Shown here: one piece after another, positions 24,664 through 35,756 of the stretch
Layout of the letters: each line of letters opens with the position of its first letter
Position numbering within the stretch: position 1 is the first letter of the stretch
Assembly (NCBI GenBank): GCA_003586115.2
Contig: QVOM02000049.1
Coordinates: 22,125,765 to 22,189,764, forward strand
Length of the DNA stretch: 64,000 nt
Origin: Salvator merianae
Taxonomy: Eukaryota > Chordata > Lepidosauria > Squamata > Teiidae
Reading direction: 5' to 3'
Program-made: the position numbers and the translations under genes
Notes under the pieces: model-generated
Seen by the model: only the letters and a program-made list of their open reading frames with translations
Told to the model about the DNA's origin: nothing
Database searches by the model: none

Positions 24664-25830
24664 AGATTCTGCTATGTGAACTTGTCTCTTTTGGACTGAG
24701 ACTTTTCAAATGAAAAGTGCAGACTAATCTATTCTGGAGTAGTCTTTATTCTTTGCGACAGAGCAGTTTGGTTTGTATATATGTGTTGCCAATTTTTGTG
24801 CAAACTGGAGCTGATATTCACATTTTACTGGCTGCTGTTAGTTCAGCCTGCTCAGTGTCCATAGCTCATAGTTACTCAAAAATGCTTCTCAAAAGCCCCC
24901 TTTGTGCTAACCTGACTTGGTAGGGACTTGCCAAATGGAAGAATTTCAGAATGTTTTATTCTCAGATTTGTACTACTGAAAGCTGAAGGGGGAAAATTAC
25001 TAAGGTAAACAGACATAAACAAATAATAAAGCCAATCTGTAACTTGATTAAAAATGCAAAGTAGAGAGTTTTATTTTATTTTCAATTAAGATGACTGATA
25101 AGAAATTCTCACTCACAATTGTCAATATGTATAATAATATAGTAATATTTAATGCACTGTAATAGTTGAAGTACTTCTGGAAAAATTAGGACAGCTTTGT
25201 CACAAAAATGAAATCAGATGTTTACAGCATAATATCTCTGCAAAAAAAATTCAGCCTTCCTCAGTTGAGCTTAGGATAAAAAAGAATTCACGTTTCTTTC
25301 CCCTTCAAAAAGCCTTTTCAATAGACACTGCACAGAGATTTTATGTATAAATCTTAATGCACTTATATAAGGATTGCACAAACTGGCACTTAACCATTTC
25401 TGACTGCCTTCTAGGGCACATTAATTTTAAAATTGCCTGCATAGGGTTTGAATGAGGGCAGTAATAACCTGTTATATTACTAAATTATCAGATAATTCTA
25501 ATAAGTAGTCATCAGCTGTATGCATTTCAGTGACCTAAATTCTTAGTTTCAAAACTGCAACTCCAAAGTGGGTAGCGTTTCTGTCAAATTATATTCAAGT
25601 TGGGGCACTTATAAAATGGTTTAGGGGTTGGAACAATATAAATTTCTTGGCGTATTTCTTTTGTTATTAGTTAAAATCAAGTTTATTAAATTAAATTATT
25701 GGTTAAAGCAACAACTGATAGACTATTCCAGACTGCCCAAATTATATTTTGAGCAGCTGAGCATTCCTGGGTTTTTTTTCTATAATAGGTTGCATTTAGT
25801 TGAGATTCACAAAGAATATTGTCCTTCAAA
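24664..25830. other. Intron; no gene seen
   Basis: AT-rich, apparently single-copy intronic sequence. Confidence 0.5.
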
Positions 25831-26278
25831 GGGCTGCACCCAGACAAGGTATAAAACCTGGGATTATCCTCGCACTTTGTTGGGATTGCCTCACGTGTCC
25901 ATGGCAATCCCAGAATAACCCCAGGATATTGGGGTGATACCCTGCAATAATGTTATTGCAGGAAAATCAACTCCCAATCCTATAAACCGAGAGGACGTAT
26001 CTTGTCTGGACACTTGCTTACGGAACCCGCCATCTTGGGAATGGCCACCGCACGTGAGGGGTCAAACCAGGCCAAAAATGGCAGCCACACAAGTGTGTGT
26101 GTGGCAGTCGTGCACTTCCGGGTATTTTGCGTCATCGAAATACGAGATGTACACATTGCGTCATCGCGGGAACAAATGTCCACACTGGTATGTACCTCCA
26201 CTTGCCCTGTGCACTGTTGCCCTGCTGTCTGGGCAACATGCAATAATTCCGGAGGCACTTTACTCCAGAATATCACTA
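25831..26278 (+). mobile_element. Family C copy 2
   Basis: Starts GGGCTGCACCCAGACAAGG. A left hairpin joins 'ttgggattgcctcacg' with 'ccatggcaatcccaga'. It contains an open 170-codon frame not conserved in the other two copies, so it is not a gene. Confidence 0.7.
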
Positions 26279-26296
26279 AATAATGAAATAAACAAG

Positions 26297-26476
26297 GGCC
26301 CTTTCTGCACTTGGCTTTATTCTGGACTATATCCCAGAATAGGGACTTGCTATCCCCACGCTAGTGCAGATTATAGCAGACTCCAGGTGGGGCCTGCCAT
26401 AGTTCATAGTAGCATGCAGATGGCAGATCCCTATTCCAAGATATAATCTGGAATAAGGCCAAGTGCAGAAAGGGCC
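26297..26476. mobile_element. Family F MITE, complete
   Basis: 180 bp with perfect 19-bp inverted ends GGCCCTTTCTGCACTTGGC / GCCAAGTGCAGAAAGGGCC. The inversion continues imperfectly (tattctggactatatcccag / ttccaagatataatctggaa). AAG on both sides may be the target duplication. Confidence 0.85.
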
Positions 26477-27279
26477 AAGGAATGTCTGGAGGCAGCCAAA
26501 CACTGTTATTATGCCAGAAGCTTCAGTTGATGTCAGAAAATGTGTCAAATACTGTAGTGAATTATAGGTATATGTACACTGTTATGGATGATTTTGGAGC
26601 CCAGGTCAAATTCTTCCATGTTGGGACTGTGTTGGGTTTGGTTTGGTGGGAGGTACTTTGCAATGGGAATACGTTTTACTGGTGTTCATCTTTGATTATG
26701 GAGTTTATCAGACTTAAGTTGTCCTGTTTATATCTGATTTTACCTAGCTGCATTATGCATAATACTGTTATCCTAAATTTTGATAAGAAACCTATTTTAT
26801 AGGAATATCCATACTTAGCCTGTCACCAGCATCACTAGTGTGAATGCTTTGTTCTTTGTTGGTGGTGATATGTATTTATCACCAGGTCTTCTGTATCTTT
26901 TGAGTTTGGAGGATGAATGACTATACCTTCATTTCTCCTTTACGTTGCTACCATGTGAATCATGATTTGGAAAATGCAATTGGCTTATAGGCTGCCCTGG
27001 TTCCCTTTGAGCTATGTGAACAGGATAGCAATGGTGGAAACACCAGTCCTATAGGTTTCAGGCTCTGCCTACTTAGCCCGAGATTCTTCCTTCCTTTTCC
27101 TTGTAGAAATGGAACGTTATTCAAGCACATGCTGAATTGAAATCCCTTAATTTTGTGGGAAAGCCCACAGAGATCTGGGAATTAAAAAAAAAATTGCAGG
27201 ATTAAGGCTTGGAGGCAGTAAGAACAGAGATCTGAGAATGTATGGTGGAAACACTGGAGGAAGGAGAAGGGTTGGAGAG

Positions 27280-27425
27280 ACAGGCACGATGCCCCTAAAG
27301 GCCATTTGCAGGAAGTCGAGAGCAGGAATGCCCAGAAGCAAGCGGTGAGCCACTGTGTGCAACAGGATGATAGACCAGATGGGTTGTGGCCTGATCAAGC
27401 AGGGCTCCTCTTATGTTCTTGTCTA
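27280..27425 (+). mobile_element. CR1/L3 LINE 3' end fragment
   Basis: Carries 'gccatttgcaggaagtcgag', 'gagccactgtgtgcaacagg' and 'agcagggctcctcttatgtt', the usual 3' end of CR1/L3 elements. It also shows the unfilled version of the family B site in the LINE at 51640-52215. Confidence 0.75.
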
Positions 27426-27457
27426 GAATGGATGCTCATAGAGGACTCTCGCTGTAC

Positions 27458-27806
27458 ATCTTGCGCAGTATTCCAGACAGACCTGCAATTATGGAATAAC
27501 AGGGTATTGCACTACAATAGTTAATTTTACCAGAATAACAATAACCCGGTAAATCAGGACTGCATCCAGACATCACTTACTTATTCCGCTATATTTGGAT
27601 ATTCTGGACTAAAGCATGGATGTTCTGGAATATCTATGCTCTATTCTGGAACGTACAAATATAGCAGAATAAGTAAGCAACATCTGAATGCAGCCCTAGT
27701 CTATATTCTGGGACTGTATCAGGAGCACCATGATCAAGTATGGCAAATCAGGTGAAATTATGAAATAATTATGGGGGGGGGGGTTGACCCTGTCTGGATG
27801 CAACCC
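27458..27806 (-). mobile_element. Family D copy carrying a family E insertion
   Basis: Reverse-orientation match to 6597-6795. It ends TGTCTGGATGCAACCC. Family E (27557-27696) splits it at the point corresponding to about 6697 in the other copy. Confidence 0.75.
27557..27696. mobile_element. Family E MITE (140 bp), nested in family D
   Basis: Almost a full palindrome: GGACTGCATCCAGACATCAC at the left, ACATCTGAATGCAGCCC at the right, with 'cttacttattccgctatatt' facing 'aaatatagcagaataagtaa'. Its own uninterrupted 'ttattccgctatatttgg' is the empty site for the mariner-like insertion at 55298. Confidence 0.8.
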
Positions 27807-27999
27807 TAGATTTGCTTGGCAAATCTGGAATAAAAGGAGGGACTATTATGGATGATTTTGATTTATGCTTAATGAAGGTATGCATCTTTGTGTTACACTG
27901 TGGATTTAAAATTAACCAAAATTAAGGGCCTGTGACCTTTACATGTCCTTTGACAAAAACTGTCTAGCTGAAAAACTGGTGGGAATTAACATTCTGACC

Positions 28000-28682
28000 A
28001 TGCAGCTTAAACAGTGACAAAACAACAGTTCAAAAAGACATATATGTGCATTCAGGTTATGAAGAACAATACTTTATTATGAGCATCTGGTCCTACCATT
28101 TGATTTACAAGACCTTCCAGGATGTTACATGTAAATAATCAAAGAGTTAGCCATGTTTTCTTGCTTTTTTTCATGGAAGTATAAATTTGTTTACTCTACA
28201 GGGTATATTAGTTGTGCATGCCTAGTTACTTCTGTTCATAAGAGGTTCCAGGCATGGAGGTTGACAGCCATCCTTGCATTCTGATGGTCAGGGCCCCCTT
28301 TGCGGTCAGACCCTTCCACATGTGATGATGATGTACAAACATATGATATCACACATGTGCAGAGAGCCCCAGTGTGCATTCATGCATGCACAATGATGTC
28401 ACACACATGTGCACCGTTGCACGCTGCAGAGCCATCCACTAAGGACCCTATAATGGTACCCACAATGTGAGGAGCAAGCTGGTAAGTTTCCCGCTTTGTA
28501 GGTTTCCTCGCATGTAAGCAAGTGAAGCTAAAGAGAGCCAGGGTTGTTCGTGAGAGCATCTAACAATCCTTGACCTCTAACCCCCTGCTTTGTTTGAATG
28601 AGTGTGGAATTGGCACATCTTTGCTGTAAATGTTGCACATTGGCTCATGACTATATAGTTATGGAGAAAGAAAAGCATCAGT
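28000..28682. other. Intron; no gene seen
   Basis: Contains a run of 'catgtgcac/acacatgtg' motifs at 28317-28420 with alternating purine-pyrimidine character; no gene or named repeat. Confidence 0.45.
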
Positions 28683-29167
28683 GGGCATTCTTGCACTCAA
28701 CACCTTAGAATGGGATAAGTATCTGATTCTAAGGTAGACTGGACCATGCAGTGCAGACACTGTCCACACTGCAGGGCCCTAGTCTTGAATATTGCAGGAT
28801 ACCAGCGTTCGCACTGCTACCGAAGTTTGCCATGACAGCAGCCGGGAAACGTCCTGCTGCTGCCATGGCAACTGATAGTGCCACAGATTGTGCAGGCACA
28901 CGCATGTGCAATTGCACAATAGTGCAGGAAAAGCTGCGGTGCACGGCGTGACCATACATTCACATCTGGAAGCAGATGAGAATGCACTTGACCAGGAGCA
29001 AGATAGCTGCTCCTGGTCAAGTTCTGGAGCAGAATATACTGTTCCACAGCTAGCCATGATTGAGAGTAGCTGTAGGCTGCTCCTGGTCACAGGGGTCTCC
29101 ATGCGGTGCGAACACCCTTAGCTAGCAAGCGTCCCTAATGCTCACTAGCTTAAAGTGCAAAAAGGCC
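28683..29167 (+). mobile_element. Family A copy A4
   Basis: Left hairpin CCTTAGAATGGG... at 28703. The middle hairpin pairs GACCAGGAGCA with TGCTCCTGGTC. The right end GTGCAAAAAGGCC is mutated. Confidence 0.75.
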
Positions 29168-29789
29168 TCATGTGTCTGAATTCTGTTTAAGGATAACAAG
29201 ACACTGATGCTGAACTTGGCAATTAGCTGTCATTGTCACTTTTTAAGTTGTAAGCTTACACATTTTATTTCTATCCACTCCTCAGTCTAGACAACATTTG
29301 AAAGAGTCCAGTCAGTTAAATGCTACTGAAGATAATTTGGTTTGATTTGGTGATAGTCGGGACATTCACACTACTATTTCATTGATATGTACGTTTGATT
29401 GCCTTTGTAAAATTTTGACAGTGTTGCTGAACAATAAAATTTGATGCTCTGCCTGACTGACTCAAAGGGGTTGCATATATCAGTTTCTGTAATGAAAACA
29501 GATGCCCCGGAACAAAAAGATAACAAAACAGTGCATGTCATGTGAAGCATTTTACTGTAAACACTAAGTATAATTTCATCTTTGCTGCTCCACTGTTCTA
29601 GATGTTTAACTTTTACTTTTAAAAAAAGCAGTCTCATGTGCCACCCTTCATTTAAAAATGCAGTATAAAAAAATACATGAAATAGTTAAATATAATAAAA
29701 TTGACATATAATCAAAGTGGTAACTTAGGGAGGGAGCAAATCCTAAAATAAACAGCCAGATATGCTTCAGGTGAAGAGTGACTGCATAC

Positions 29790-29985
29790 CGACCTCTGTG
29801 GAGGGCACTGCGTGAATGAGAGCTTCTCTGCAATTAGGCAAGACCCTATGGAAGGATCACAGCCCAGCTGGTTGCAGATTCAATCCCCAGCATCTCTGTA
29901 CAAGAAGGCAATGGCAAACCACTTCTGCATCTTTGCCAAAAATACAACATATATGTCACGTAATCACTGGGAATTGCTTTAGGGC
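29790..29985 (+). mobile_element. tRNA-headed SINE
   Basis: Reads 'ggttgcagattcaatcccca' (box B-like), then 'aaggcaatggcaaaccactt' and 'ctgcatctttgccaaaa', the tail shared with the other SINEs. It abuts family A copy A5. Confidence 0.65.
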
Positions 29986-30409
29986 CTATTTGCAGTTATA
30001 GTGCTAGTGAGCATGGGGATGCTCACTAGTGCAGTGCGTCCACATTTTGCAGAGGACCGAGTGATCAGGAGTGTCTGCAGATGCTCCCGATCACTACTAG
30101 CTGTGGACAACGAAATTGTTGTCCACAGCTGCACTGGGAGCAGCTGGACTCCTCCTAGTATCCAGGACTTACAGCCACTTCTGGGTGCAAATGCAGTGTG
30201 CTGTATCCCCAGTCACCATGCCAGCAGTCAGATGTTTCCACGGCTGCTGTCATGGCAGGGCAGCCAAGCACTCGCACTGCGAGTGTTGGAAGTCCATTTC
30301 CAGGCTGTTCCAGCCATTGCAGTGTGGATGGCCACTGCGCTGCGGGGACTGTTCTACCTTGGAATGGTTGGATTCAATCAATCCAAGGTGGAAAGTATGA
30401 AAAGGCCCT
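29981..30409 (-). mobile_element. Family A copy A5
   Basis: Reverse orientation: begins with AGGGCCTATTTGCAGTT and the GCTAGTGAGC hairpin. It ends with the CCTTGGAATGGTTGGATTC hairpin. The middle hairpin GTGGACAACGAAATTGTTGTCCAC is perfect. Confidence 0.8.
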
Positions 30410-31400
30410 TTGACTCAGGCAGAAGCTGAACAATCATCTATCAGGGATAGTTAGGTTCAGACTCTTTAATTCAATAATACCCACTGGAGTGAGTGGACAA
30501 AGAAAGACAAACTGAATGAGCAGTAAATTAGATGGGTGTGATCAATCCAATGATGGTCTATATCCCCATTGTGCCCTAAAATGGAGCAATCTGTTGTGGT
30601 GTGACTTGGTCCTTGGATTCAGAGGGTCCTGAGGCGCATACCCTCTGCCAGGGAGAGGAACCAATCAGAAGGAACACCTGGGGGGGACAGTCCTTTATGA
30701 CTTGTGCCTCCAAAATGTGAAACAGTCCTGTACCAAAATCCTCTTGGCCATAGCGCAGATCTCAAGTTCTTAGTTCTTCCTGATTTTGATGAGATTTCAG
30801 AAGGATAGTTATTTGCCTGAAACTCCCACCTTCTGCAAAGGAGGCTATTCTGCACTAGGGAGAGGGAAATAATTTACTCAGGCTTTGGACCATTCTCAGG
30901 CAAAAGAATGAAGAAATATATATATATATATATTTCAGTCTTGCCCTTCAGCAAATTGCCAGTTTCTGAACAATAAGAGCTTGGAAACCAGTTTCCTCAC
31001 ACTCATACCTGTGAAGATGAGATTGGCTTCTTAAGGCCAGGGGTTGTATACCCTTCAGGGCAAATTCCTTTTGCTACAGTAGAGGTCTTTTTGCAGTATA
31101 ATGTGAGGCAAATGCAGGCTACTTTCTGTACTGAATTTTAGGGCAGAAGTAAACTTACATTTGAGAACGAGCACAATAAACAGTATTTTTAAATTATCCA
31201 TGGAAAGAGGTTCCTACTCGATAATGCAATCCCACACTTTCAGAATGAGGTCGGAAATAGGATCCCAAACCTGTATCAAGGTGTTTTTGTTTTGTTTTTT
31301 AAAGGATGGTGGTAGCGGCCATTTGAAAGCAGAAATCACCCAGCTTCTCCTTTCTGGCTGAGCAGCAATTGAACAGGAAAGGACCACGGCTTTACTCACA
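30410..31400. other. Intron; no gene seen
   Basis: Includes a short TA run at 30919-30937 and unassigned sequence. Confidence 0.5.
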
Positions 31401-31403
31401 AGG

Positions 31404-31622
31404 ACTAGGTTCACACTTACCTTTTCAGAATGGTGTGAAAGCATCATTCCTGAACCTTTTTGGATGCTATGGGACAGATGTGCGCAGCATGTAAGCTGTC
31501 CACAGAAGGTGAGCCTCTGGAATGGCTCAAAATGCCTCAGGGACAGCTGCAGCAGATTGTGGTGCAAACAACGCATTCCTGTGATCCGTCTGGAATGGCC
31601 TTTCCAGCAAGTGTGAAAAGGT
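31404..31622. mobile_element. Short MITE with B-like ends
   Basis: GGACTAGGTTCACACTTACC at the left and AAGTGTGAAAAGGTCC at the right are inverted. Interior unlike the other families. Confidence 0.5.
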
Positions 31623-31679
31623 CCATAGTTTCTCATTGGATCTATCCACAAGAACTTCAGTGCCATTAGCAATTACTGC

Positions 31680-31731
31680 GGGTCTTTCCACACTGGGCGT
31701 TATATCCCAGAAGGCCAGTGCGGAAAGGGCC
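31680..31731. mobile_element. Minimal F-like relic: two ends back to back
   Basis: GGTCTTTCCACACTGGGCGT and GGCCAGTGCGGAAAGGGCC lie only a dozen bases apart with a 'tatatccca' remnant between them. The whole is 52 bp. Confidence 0.6.
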
Positions 31732-32149
31732 TATGAATGGAAACTGATGCTCTTGAGATGGACTATAAAAATAATTAGCAAGAGGGAAGGAAGACAGAGG
31801 GTTTGTCTGGCTATGGGTAGAGTTGCACCATACTATGTGATGGCAATACCTAAGCGTGTTTAGGGCAACACTGTGCAACTCCTGCTTGTCCTAGAGGTGC
31901 TGCGCTCCAGAAACCAGCAAAAGGGGAATTCTCAATGAAGCAGTGAGCAGGTACATGCAGATATCTGCATGTTACTTCCACTTCTGGCTGTCATAATGGC
32001 ATGGCATGCTGAGATCTGGCCCTGCCCTCCAGGCCTGGAGAAAAGAGCTTGAATGGTCTTGGAGGTAGTAGCATGTGGCACTAGTGTTCTTATCCCATAT
32101 CCACCACTAATGTGCTTTGGAAGCCTTTCTGGTCTTCAGTGTGTATTAG

Positions 32150-32262
32150 GGATGCGACAAGCACATTGGACACCCTGATGTGTGGCAGTAGCACTTCTAA
32201 GCCATCTCTGAGCCGCGTTTGTGGTGCCTTTTGTTTTTTATCTGCATGTGAATGCAGCCTGA
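32150..32262. mobile_element. Family H right-end fragment
   Basis: 'gtagcacttctaagcc' and 'catgtgaatgcagcct' match the right end of the element at 43096-44062. Confidence 0.5.
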
Positions 32263-32339
32263 GGAGAAACAGCTGTGCCCAGAGATTTCACTTGTTCCCA
32301 GAAAACCAGGAACACCACCCTCCTTGTGGGATGTGTGCA

Positions 32340-32450
32340 GCTGTCTGAATAATTCAGAACAGCATTTCCCACACTCCAGGAATGATGTTCCAGAAATCAC
32401 CTAATGGGGGAAACTGGACTACATGATCTACAAGATCCCTTCCAATTTTG
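32340..32450 (+). mobile_element. CR1 3' terminus fragment
   Basis: 'ctggactacatgatctacaa' followed by 'gatcccttccaatttt' is the classic CR1 3' end of sauropsids. It lies about 170 bp upstream of the second ECI2 exon. Confidence 0.6.
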
Positions 32451-32620
32451 ATAATGATGAAACCAAAGCCCATTTGATCTGCATATCATAAGTGCAAAAT
32501 AGAGAAATTCTATTTACGATTCCTCTGGATGGTAGCAATGATAATGTTCTAGCCACAGTATATAGTGCAGATATTACTGGTTAAATTGTCTCTTTATTCC
32601 CCCATTGTTCTCTTTCACAG

Positions 32621-32690
32621 ATGTACAGAGAAATTATGCAAGCACTGGAAGAGGCAGCCAAGGATGATTCCACATTAACTGTTTTAACAG
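32621..32690 (+). CDS. ECI2: ECI2, second exon in window (isomerase domain helix 1)
   Basis: A 70-bp exon between a strong acceptor (TCTTTCACAG) and the donor GTGGTT, a weaker donor than the others. It enters in phase 0 and leaves after one base of a glycine codon (phase 1). It encodes residues 62-84, MYREIMQALEEAAKDD followed by STLTVLT. This is the first helix and second strand of the crotonase fold, close to the mammalian ECI2 segment at the same place. It is separated from the previous exon by an 18.0-kb intron and is only 74 bp upstream of a family A transposon copy. It is too short for a length-based ORF search; homology and frame continuity with both neighbours support it. Confidence 0.92.
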
Positions 32691-32764
32691 GTGGTTTATC
32701 TTGCAAAATTCTGAGAGGGTACATTTTTTTCAATAGTAGGCCACATGATCAAAAACCTATCTTT

Positions 32765-33185
32765 GGGCCTGTTCACATGTGCTACTAGCAAGCATCAGGA
32801 TGCTTGCTAGTCAAGTGCATCCACACTTTGCAGAGGCCCAAGCGGCTGGGAATGGGCTACATCCGCTCCCAATTGCTACTACCTGTGGAGCACTCCTGGT
32901 AAGGTGCGTTCACACCTACCTGGTAGTGAAGCATCCGGCTGGTGTGACGCAGTGATCACACATACGCAGTTGGGCAATCCAGCCCAATCGGGCCATGTGA
33001 CGCCAGATCGGGCCGCATGATGCCTGATCAGGCCACGTGATGCCAGATCAGGTTCACGCCCGATCCTCACCATGGCAGCGGCCAGGAAGCATCTGGCAGC
33101 TGCCATGGCAACTGGCAGGCCTGTGCAGTGCGCAGGCGTGATCAACGAATCGCACCTGCTTGATCAGGTGCGATTGGGCATCACG
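32765..33185 (-). mobile_element. Family A copy A6 (variant centre with tandem repeat)
   Basis: Begins GGGCCTGTTCACATGTGC and an inverted 'actagcaagcatc/gatgcttgctagt' hairpin. The centre differs from other copies: a 20-bp tandem repeat at 32987-33052 and CACCATGGCAGC..GCTGCCATGGC. The right end is decayed. Confidence 0.65.
32987..33052. repeat. 20-bp tandem repeat inside A6
   Basis: Units start at 32987, 33007, 33027 and 33047 with the pattern ATCRGGCCRYRTGAYGCCWG. A related degenerate array lies at 51040-51130 in copy A13. Confidence 0.8.
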
Positions 33186-33242
33186 CAGGCTGAGGGAATC
33201 TGTGTGCAGTTACAAGCATTTTTGCTACTCTTGGCTGTGAAA

Positions 33243-33648
33243 GGTCTATTTGCACTTAATTGTTAGTGAGCAAATGGACACTCACAAGGCTCTGCCAACA
33301 CAGCATTCAGGTGCAGCTACAGCTACAGCTGCTCCTGAATGCGACTAGCTGTGAACAACAAAATCGTTGTCCTCAACTTCACTGGAAGTGGCTAGATCAC
33401 TCCTGGTCAGCAGCATTTGCACCTTCTTCCAGGATGTGACATGGTGTGGCTGTGTGGCATAATCATGCACTGCGTCCCCGATTGCCATGGCAACAGCCAC
33501 ACTTTGTTGCAGCCACTGTCATGGTGGTTGGGCCAGACATCTGCACTGTGAGTGCTGAAAACCTGGAATAGGGCCAGTCCAGCCCTTACAGTGTGGATAG
33601 CCATTGCACCGAGAGGTCTCGTACAACATAGATTGGTAGATTGGCATT
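33243..33648 (-). mobile_element. Family A copy A7
   Basis: Begins AGGTCTATTTGCACTT and TTAGTGAGC. It contains the 'gtgaacaacaaaatcgttgt' hairpin and the GCCATGGCAACAGCC core. The right end is worn. Confidence 0.65.
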
Positions 33649-33649
33649 C

Positions 33650-33970
33650 CAGGTGTGAATGCACAGCTGCATTCCACTGCACCATGCTGTGCTGTGCTTG
33701 GCGACTGTGCCTGCGCCTGCACAATCACAGGATTGCAGCTGTGTGCGCCTGTGCATGCCTGCTCATGCATGTGTGCTGTACAGCACTGCTGGTCACCATG
33801 GCCACAGCCAGATGCTTCCCAGATGCTGTCATGGTAAGGATCGAGCAAGGATACCAGCATTCACACTGCAAATGCTGGTTTCCTGCTAATGGTAAGGACT
33901 ATGGCCATGCAGTGCAGACGATGTCTGCGCTGCGTCGTCAGTACTACTGTGGAATGTTTGCAGTGAAATG
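33650..33970 (-). mobile_element. Family A copy A8 (partial)
   Basis: Directly follows A7. It keeps CACCATGGCCACAGCCAG and 'ccagcattcacactgcaaat'. Terminal repeats are not clear. Confidence 0.55.
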
Positions 33971-34789
33971 CCCAGTTCCAGTGCCCTCTAGCACCAGAAA
34001 TATTCACCGGCACTTTTCTTCAAAACTGCATGCTAGTTTCATTTTTACAGCACTCTGTTGAATAAAGAGACCTGTTGTTACAGATGATTTGGTAGGTGGC
34101 TGAACTGCCGCTTGTACAAGCCTAAGCCCAAGCCCAAGCCATTCCTGGACAGACATAATCTGTTCCATAATAAGGTTGATTACAGGTCAGATAGTTGCCT
34201 GAATAAAAAATAGTTTGGGGTACCTTAATGGAAAGTGGTTGGCAATAGGGCCAGAAGGGCCTTTATTGGCCATGAATTCCACGGTCTGCATGGAGCCCAG
34301 TTGTGGCTAAATTTAGGGTAACACAGGATGGTAGTGAAGGGGCCAGCTCCAATTGGAAAGGTCCAGGGGAGCCAAGGGAAGTTTCCAAACAAAGCATCAC
34401 ACCTTCCCCCACCTTATGTTCCTGGCCCATGGACCACCACTGATGCAGCTGTTAAGAAGGGTTTTTCTTTTTTTAAAGCTCCCTCAACCATGCCTTGGAT
34501 ACTGATGGGACAGAACACACTATGGATTTGCCTCTCAGTCTCTTATCTTACACTTGTTTAGTTAGAACAATGTAAAGTTAGTACTTGGATAGTAATTATT
34601 AAGGCCTCATACAAAGCTGTTTCTGTCTTTTCAAATGAAGAATACATTTGTATGCATATTTAAGGGAGATTTATTTATAAGTACCGGATTACTGTAGATG
34701 GGTCTAAGTAACTCTTATCACACTTATCTTTCATAACAGATAATTGATAATTTGAATGTTATTTGCTCTCAATTTACTGATCTACATCC
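33971..34789. other. Intron; no gene seen
   Basis: Includes a short 'gcccaa' repeat at about 34125. No exon-like sequence. Confidence 0.45.
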
Positions 34790-35310
34790 AGTCTGTTACT
34801 GCCTCCAGGTAGCAATTTAGTACTTCAGCTGCCTCAGAAGGAATGGAGAGACAGAGTTGTGTGTCCTCAGCCTATTGATGGCACCTCACTCCAAAACTCC
34901 TGATGACCTCTCTCAGTGGCTTCATATAGATGTTAAGGATAGTGGGCAAAACCAACCCCACATGAGATACATATGAGAATTCCCAGGACACTGAACTAAA
35001 GTTCCCCATTGGTACTTTCTGGAACCTACCTTGGAGATAGGAAGAGAACTACCGCGAAACAGTGCTTTCAAGTCCCAATCCCCAAAGTCACTCCAACAGG
35101 ATATCATGTTTGAAGATATCAAAAGCCACACAGAGATCTAGGAGAACCAACGGGGTAGCATTACTCCTGTCCCTCCGCCTGTAAAGGTCATCCATCACAG
35201 CAACCAAGGCAGTCTTAGTGCCATACCCCCGCCTGAAACCAGATTAAAGTGGGTCTAGATAATCTGTTTCCTCCAAGCACATCTGCAGTTGGGTAGCACT
35301 TTCCCCCAAA
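34790..35310 (-). mobile_element. L2-like LINE reverse transcriptase remnant
   Basis: On the minus strand the order of motifs is EETDYLDP, SGFRRGYGTKTALVAVMDDL, ATPLVLLDL..AFD, LNIYMKPLREVIRSFGVRCH and AEDTQL. These are reverse transcriptase domains of the L2/CR1 group, with the YADD-type catalytic box decayed to AED. There are several in-frame stops. It ends about 290 bp upstream of the third ECI2 exon. Confidence 0.85.
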
Positions 35311-35603
35311 TGTTGCTTCTGTTGATTAGTCTTAACCTATGCAACGTTAAATACAAACAGAACAGAGTTTTTTAAATGAACATTTTTAGCATGAGAACAT
35401 TGCCACTTGTGTTTTCTTAATGCATAACTATATCATGGATCTCCCTAAATAAAAATTTTCCATGTTCACACAAATTAACATAAACATCTTTCTGTTTTGT
35501 GCCTCAGAAACAAATAAATATTTGTACTATATTTAACAACCTGGTAAATCAGCCTGCTATTTTTATGTGTTTTAAGTGCTCTGATGCTTCTTTTGCTTTC
35601 TAG

Positions 35604-35694
35604 GAAGTGGCACTTACTACTGCAGTGGGAATGATCTTAACAACTTTGCTGAAAATTTGCAAGATGTATTAAAGAATGATGGACAGTGGCTAAA
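35604..35694 (+). CDS. ECI2: ECI2, third exon in window (first oxyanion-hole loop)
   Basis: A 91-bp exon after acceptor TTGCTTTCTAG, ending at donor GTATGA. Its first two bases complete the split glycine codon and its last two start a lysine codon (phase 1 in, phase 2 out). It encodes residues 85-114, including YYCSGNDLNNF (89-99). The SGND stretch (92-95) is the ECI2 signature that forms one half of the oxyanion hole holding the thioester carbonyl. The following loop (residues 100-114) is acidic and differs strongly from the mammalian segment; as I remember the human protein it is about four residues shorter and lacks the Pro-Gly part. That loop lies near the substrate entrance, so chain-length preference could differ, or this could be an ECI2-like paralogue. 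A family A copy begins 62 bp after the donor. Confidence 0.92.
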
Positions 35695-35756
35695 GTATGA
35701 ACTTTTTAAACATGCTCTCATTGTATAATGCTTACTATACACACTTAAACCGCTTT

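Noticed and set aside
25934..26446. 170-codon open frame on the plus strand
   Set aside because: It lies across families C and F; the other two family C copies do not keep the frame.
32987..33052. CRISPR-like array
   Set aside because: Units are contiguous 20-bp tandem repeats without spacers, within a vertebrate transposon.
33552..34061. 169-codon open frame with many Cys and His residues
   Set aside because: It spans family A copies A7 and A8; the Cys/His richness comes from the repeated 'tgcac/gcatg' motifs.
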